Source: an uncultured Anaplasmataceae bacterium (GTDB lineage: Bacteria > Pseudomonadota > Alphaproteobacteria > Rickettsiales > CAIPFW01). Taken from it: a stretch of 7,746 bases of DNA. The notes under the pieces are model-generated. The model was given only the letters and a program-made list of their open reading frames with translations. It was not told the origin of the DNA and did no database searches. The DNA lies in the NCBI GenBank assembly GCA_903864455.1, contig CAIPFW010000007.1, forward strand, positions 1-7,746, given 5' to 3'. The position numbers and the translations under genes were made by a program. Shown here piece after piece: positions 4,555 to 7,746 of this stretch (its first letter is position 1; every line of letters starts with the position of its first letter).

Positions 4555-7281
4555 ATGAATTTTGATTTAGCGAAAATCACAAAACAATCCATTCTGAGAG
4601 AGATGGACGGATATCAATATTACAGCTTGGATAAATTGTTTGAAATTTTGCCAATTTTAAAAAGCTTACCATTTACAATGAAAATTGTTTTGGAAAATTT
4701 ATTGAGAAATTCGGGTGATGAAGAAGAGACTCAAAACTCTATAAAAAAAATGATTGACTGGCTTTCTGATAAAAAAGATATTGAAATAGAATTCAATCCT
4801 TCTCGTGTTTTAATGCAAGATTTCACAGGCGTTCCAGCTGTTGTAGATTTAGCTGCGATGCGTGATTGTGCGAAAAAAATTGGCATTGACCCTAAAAAAA
4901 TCAATCCACATATTCCTGTAGACCTTGTAATTGACCATTCGGTTCAAGCGAATAGTTACGGCACTCGTAATTCATTGCAAGACAATATTAATGACGAATA
5001 TGAGCAAAATATAGAACGATACAAATTTTTGAAATGGGGGCAAAAAGCATTTAAAAATTTTCGCGCTGTTCCGCCAAAAATGGGAATTTGCCATCAAGTA
5101 AATCTTGAATATTTATCTGATGTAATTTTCAAAAACAAAGAAAAAAATATTCTTTACCCTGAAACTATAATCGGAACAGACAGTCATACAACGATGATTA
5201 ATGGTTTGTCTGTTCTTGGCTGGGGAGTTGGTGGAATTGAAGCTGAAGCTGTGATGCTCGGTGAATCAATTTCGATGATTTTGCCAGAAGTCATAGGGTT
5301 TAAATTAATCGGAAAGTTGAGAGAGGGTGTTACTGCAACAGATTTAGTTTTAACAATTACAAATATTTTACGTAAAAAAGGAGTAGTTGGAAAATTTGTT
5401 GAATTTTTTGGCGATGGATTAAGAAATTTGGCATTGCCTGATAGAGCTACAATTGCAAATATGGCTCCTGAATATGGTGCGACTTGCGGCTTCTTTCCAA
5501 TTGACGAAAAAACGATTGATTACTTAAAATTGACGAACAGAAGTGATTCTCAGGTATCTTTAGTTGAAAAATATGCAAAAAGCGAACATTTATGGAATAA
5601 AAATGAAGAATGTCATTTCACAGAAATCGTTGAATTAGATTTATCAACTGTTGAAGCTTCATTGGCTGGACCAACAAGACCGCAAGATCAGTGCTTTTTA
5701 AGAAATATAAAAAAATCTTTGGTTGATAAGTTTCCTCAAGAAATGAATGAAGCGAGGGATTCTTATGAAGTTGAGAATTCTGGCTTCTCATTAAAAAATG
5801 GTGATTTAGTATTAGCCGCAATTACATCTTGCACAAATACATCAAATCCATCTGTTTTAATCGGCGCAGGTCTTTTAGCGAAAAAAGCGATTGAGCTCGG
5901 ATTATCAAAAAGCAAGCCTTGGGTTAAAACTTCTTTAGCTCCAGGGTCATTAGTTGTAACTGAGTATTTAAACAAATCAGGTTTGACAAAATATCTTGAT
6001 GAACTTGGTTTTAATACTGTCGGTTACGGTTGTACGACATGTATCGGAAATTCTGGACCATTAAAACCAGAGATTGAAAAAACAATTCGTGAGAATGATT
6101 TATGTGTTGGTGCTATTTTATCTGGAAATAGAAACTTTGAAGGCAGAATTCATCCATTGATTAAAGCGAATTATTTAGCATCTCCTCCATTAGTTGTTGC
6201 TTTTGCTTTGTGCGGAAAATTGGATATAGATTTGGAACAAGAGCCAATCGGAATTGGATTTGAAAATAAAGAGATTTATTTGAAAGATATTTGGCCGACA
6301 AATGATGAGATTGAATCTGTAATTAAAGAATGCGTCACAAGAGATCTTTTTGCATCGAAATATGCAACAGTTTTTGATGGCGACGAACAATGGCAAAAAA
6401 TTGAAGTGAGTGGTGGAGATACTTATGATTGGGACAACAATAGCACATATATTCAAAATCCACCATATTTTGATACTTTTGATAAGAATGCAAAAGAAAC
6501 AAAGTTACAAAATATAAAATCAGCAAGAATTTTGGCGATGTTTGGCGATAGTATCACTACAGACCATATATCCCCAGCTGGGAACATCAGAGAAGACAGC
6601 CCTGCAGGAATATATTTGAAAAATCATGGAGTTGAGAAAAAAGATTTCAATTCATATGGTGCCAGACGTGGAAATCATGAAGTGATGATGCGTGGGACTT
6701 TTGCAAATGTGAGATTGAAAAATCAAATGGTATCGGTTGAAGGCGGATATACGATTCATTTTGAAAAGATTTTGTTGGATGAAACTACAATCAATAATGA
6801 GATGAACAATGGCGGTGATAAAGAAACTTTTAACAAGCAAAAATTGCCAATTTATGATGCATGCATGAAATATAAAAAAGAAAATACGCCGTTGGTAATT
6901 TTTGCAGGGAAGGAATATGGTTCTGGGTCGAGCAGAGACTGGGCCGCAAAAGGAACTTTCTTGCTTGGCGTGAAGTCTGTAATTGCTGAGAGTTTTGAGA
7001 GAATTCATCGTTCAAATTTAATCGGTATGGGTGTTATTCCTCTGACCTTCTTGAATGGTGAAAATAAAGAAAGTCTAGAAATCGCAGGTGATGTTTTGGT
7101 TGAAATTATCGATTTAGATAAAGTCACTCACCCAAAACAAAAAGTTTTATGCATTTTGAGAGATTCAAATGGAAAAGAAAAAAAACAATTTGAATTGTTA
7201 GTAAGAATTGACACCGAAATTGAGCTTGGCATAATTTTGAATGGTGGAATTATGCACAAAGTGTTGAAAAAGTTGGGTTAA
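4555..7281 (+). CDS. acnA: Aconitate hydratase A
   Basis: Aconitase (908 residues; E. coli AcnA is 891) interconverts citrate and isocitrate through cis-aconitate in the TCA cycle, in the cytoplasm, using a [4Fe-4S] cluster. The three cluster cysteines are all present: C426 in Ser-Cys-Thr-Asn-Thr-Ser-Asn and C493 and C496 in Gly-Cys-Thr-Thr-Cys-Ile-Gly. Other hallmarks are Asp-Phe-Thr-Gly-Val-Pro (89-94), Asp-His-Ser-Val-Gln (127-131), Asp-Ser-His-Thr-Thr-Met (209-214), Gly-Trp-Gly-Val-Gly-Gly-Ile-Glu-Ala (222-230), and Gly-Asp-Ser-Ile-Thr-Thr-Asp-His-Ile-Ser-Pro-Ala-Gly (664-676). The mobile swivel domain carries Tyr-Gly-Ser-Gly-Ser-Ser-Arg-Asp-Trp-Ala (788-797). The reading frame is intact and full length. 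The ATG at 4555 leaves the usual short N-terminus. It is transcribed alone, divergent from the ChpT-like gene, and is followed by a terminator hairpin. Confidence 0.98.
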   Translation: MNFDLAKITKQSILREMDGYQYYSLDKLFEILPILKSLPFTMKIVLENLLRNSGDEEETQNSIKKMIDWLSDKKDIEIEFNPSRVLMQDFTGVPAVVDLAAMRDCAKKIGIDPKKINPHIPVDLVIDHSVQANSYGTRNSLQDNINDEYEQNIERYKFLKWGQKAFKNFRAVPPKMGICHQVNLEYLSDVIFKNKEKNILYPETIIGTDSHTTMINGLSVLGWGVGGIEAEAVMLGESISMILPEVIGFKLIGKLREGVTATDLVLTITNILRKKGVVGKFVEFFGDGLRNLALPDRATIANMAPEYGATCGFFPIDEKTIDYLKLTNRSDSQVSLVEKYAKSEHLWNKNEECHFTEIVELDLSTVEASLAGPTRPQDQCFLRNIKKSLVDKFPQEMNEARDSYEVENSGFSLKNGDLVLAAITSCTNTSNPSVLIGAGLLAKKAIELGLSKSKPWVKTSLAPGSLVVTEYLNKSGLTKYLDELGFNTVGYGCTTCIGNSGPLKPEIEKTIRENDLCVGAILSGNRNFEGRIHPLIKANYLASPPLVVAFALCGKLDIDLEQEPIGIGFENKEIYLKDIWPTNDEIESVIKECVTRDLFASKYATVFDGDEQWQKIEVSGGDTYDWDNNSTYIQNPPYFDTFDKNAKETKLQNIKSARILAMFGDSITTDHISPAGNIREDSPAGIYLKNHGVEKKDFNSYGARRGNHEVMMRGTFANVRLKNQMVSVEGGYTIHFEKILLDETTINNEMNNGGDKETFNKQKLPIYDACMKYKKENTPLVIFAGKEYGSGSSRDWAAKGTFLLGVKSVIAESFERIHRSNLIGMGVIPLTFLNGENKESLEIAGDVLVEIIDLDKVTHPKQKVLCILRDSNGKEKKQFELLVRIDTEIELGIILNGGIMHKVLKKLG

Positions 7282-7292
7282 CACTTTTCTTC

Positions 7293-7321
7293 AAAAAAAA
7301 CTCAATTTTATATTGAGTTTT
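7293..7321. terminator. Bidirectional intrinsic terminator between acnA and the right-hand gene
   Basis: Ten-base arms at 7297-7306 and 7312-7321 pair perfectly around a five-base loop. The arms hold the G-C pairs of CTCA/TGAG, rare in the surrounding AT-rich DNA. On the plus strand the stem begins 16 bases after the acnA stop but ends in only four T. On the minus strand the same stem runs into eight consecutive T (7300-7293), a much better tail, 44 bases beyond the stop of the right-hand gene. It therefore suits both convergent genes, and the minus-strand one best. Confidence 0.75.
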
Positions 7322-7364
7322 GAATGCGATTGAAATATTTTTCGTTATAACAAATCGAATTTTA

Positions 7365-7746
7365 TTAAAGATCTTCGATTCCAATTGCCTTTAATTTATT
7401 TTTTATATCTAAATCAAGTTCTTTCACCTCAAATTCAGTGGTTCCTGCGCCTGAAATAGTACTTGCAGTAAAAGCTGTCGGTCTAATCCAAGCAACTTTC
7501 TCTGCTGGATCTAAAATAACTGTTTTATTTTTATCAGTAAGTGTTTTCGTTTTAATTGCAAGTTTGAATGTGATTTCATATGATTGAGTAGCATCATTTA
7601 TGATGTTGTTTAATCCGTTGATTATTGCAGTTTGTGATATGGTTGTTTTAAGGCCAAATTGAGGGAATAAAGTGTCAAGAAATGTAGATTTGTCTAGTTT
7701 GGAATGCTCTACAAATATCTTCACAGCCTCTTTCGTTAAAACAATT
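7365..7746 (-). CDS. C-terminal part of an unrecognised protein (5' end outside window)
   Basis: The minus-strand frame is open from the right edge of the window to a TAA at 7367-7365 and gives at least 127 residues. A GTG at 7724-7722 could serve as a start. The frame continues unbroken upstream of it with plausible protein (Ile-Val-Leu-Thr-Glu-Ala), and the only purine-rich stretch (AGAGG) sits two bases from the GTG, too close for a normal ribosome binding site. I therefore treat the gene as partial. The sequence alternates short strand-like segments (Tyr-Glu-Ile-Thr-Phe-Lys-Leu-Ala-Ile-Lys, then Thr-Glu-Phe-Glu-Val-Lys-Glu-Leu-Asp-Leu) with a Thr/Ser/Ala/Gly-rich turn. It ends in a helical tail with Leu-Lys-Ala-Ile-Gly-Ile-Glu-Asp-Leu. 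No membrane segment is visible. I do not recognise a family. The gene converges on acnA and shares its terminator. Confidence 0.75.
   Translation of the reverse strand, partial: IVLTKEAVKIFVEHSKLDKSTFLDTLFPQFGLKTTISQTAIINGLNNIINDATQSYEITFKLAIKTKTLTDKNKTVILDPAEKVAWIRPTAFTASTISGAGTTEFEVKELDLDIKNKLKAIGIEDL

Noticed and set aside
5618..7015. Six minus-strand open frames inside acnA
   Set aside because: All are shadows of a complete, motif-rich aconitase frame.

Overview
This AT-rich window (poly-A/T intergenic stretches, A/T-ending codons, no clear Shine-Dalgarno sequences) looks like part of a bacterial chromosome. The likely source is an alphaproteobacterium with a reduced genome, probably of Rickettsiales or Holosporales type. 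The lineage guess rests on base composition, the alphaproteobacterial form of MnmA (CVKCN motif) and a protein resembling ChpT, a phosphotransferase known from Alphaproteobacteria. I see no rRNA, tRNA, CRISPR array, insertion sequence or phage integrase.

Layout, left to right: (1) the 3' end of an unrecognised plus-strand gene (1-144). (2) A minus-strand pair, efp then mnmA (1985 down to 266), overlapping by 20 bp and so probably one translation-related operon. EF-P helps ribosomes through polyproline stretches; MnmA 2-thiolates the wobble uridine of three tRNAs. (3) A divergent control region (1986-2232) and a plus-strand gene for a 437-residue protein (2233-3546). No family is obvious over its full length, but a central segment has the pattern of a GNAT acyltransferase with a degenerate acyl-CoA loop, set between long charged helical regions. 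(4) A minus-strand gene for a small ChpT-like histidine phosphotransferase (3689-4306), which would pass phosphate between CckA and CtrA-type regulators. (5) A second divergent control region (4307-4554), then the complete plus-strand acnA (4555-7281), the TCA-cycle aconitase. (6) A hairpin (7293-7321) that can serve as a terminator for both strands, then the 3' end of an unrecognised minus-strand gene that runs off the right edge (7365-7746).

Most of the window is housekeeping. The two items most worth a second look are the GNAT-like 437-residue protein and the EF-P, which carries arginine instead of lysine at the tip of the loop that reaches the ribosomal peptidyl-transferase centre. I found no convincing multi-gene novel system.
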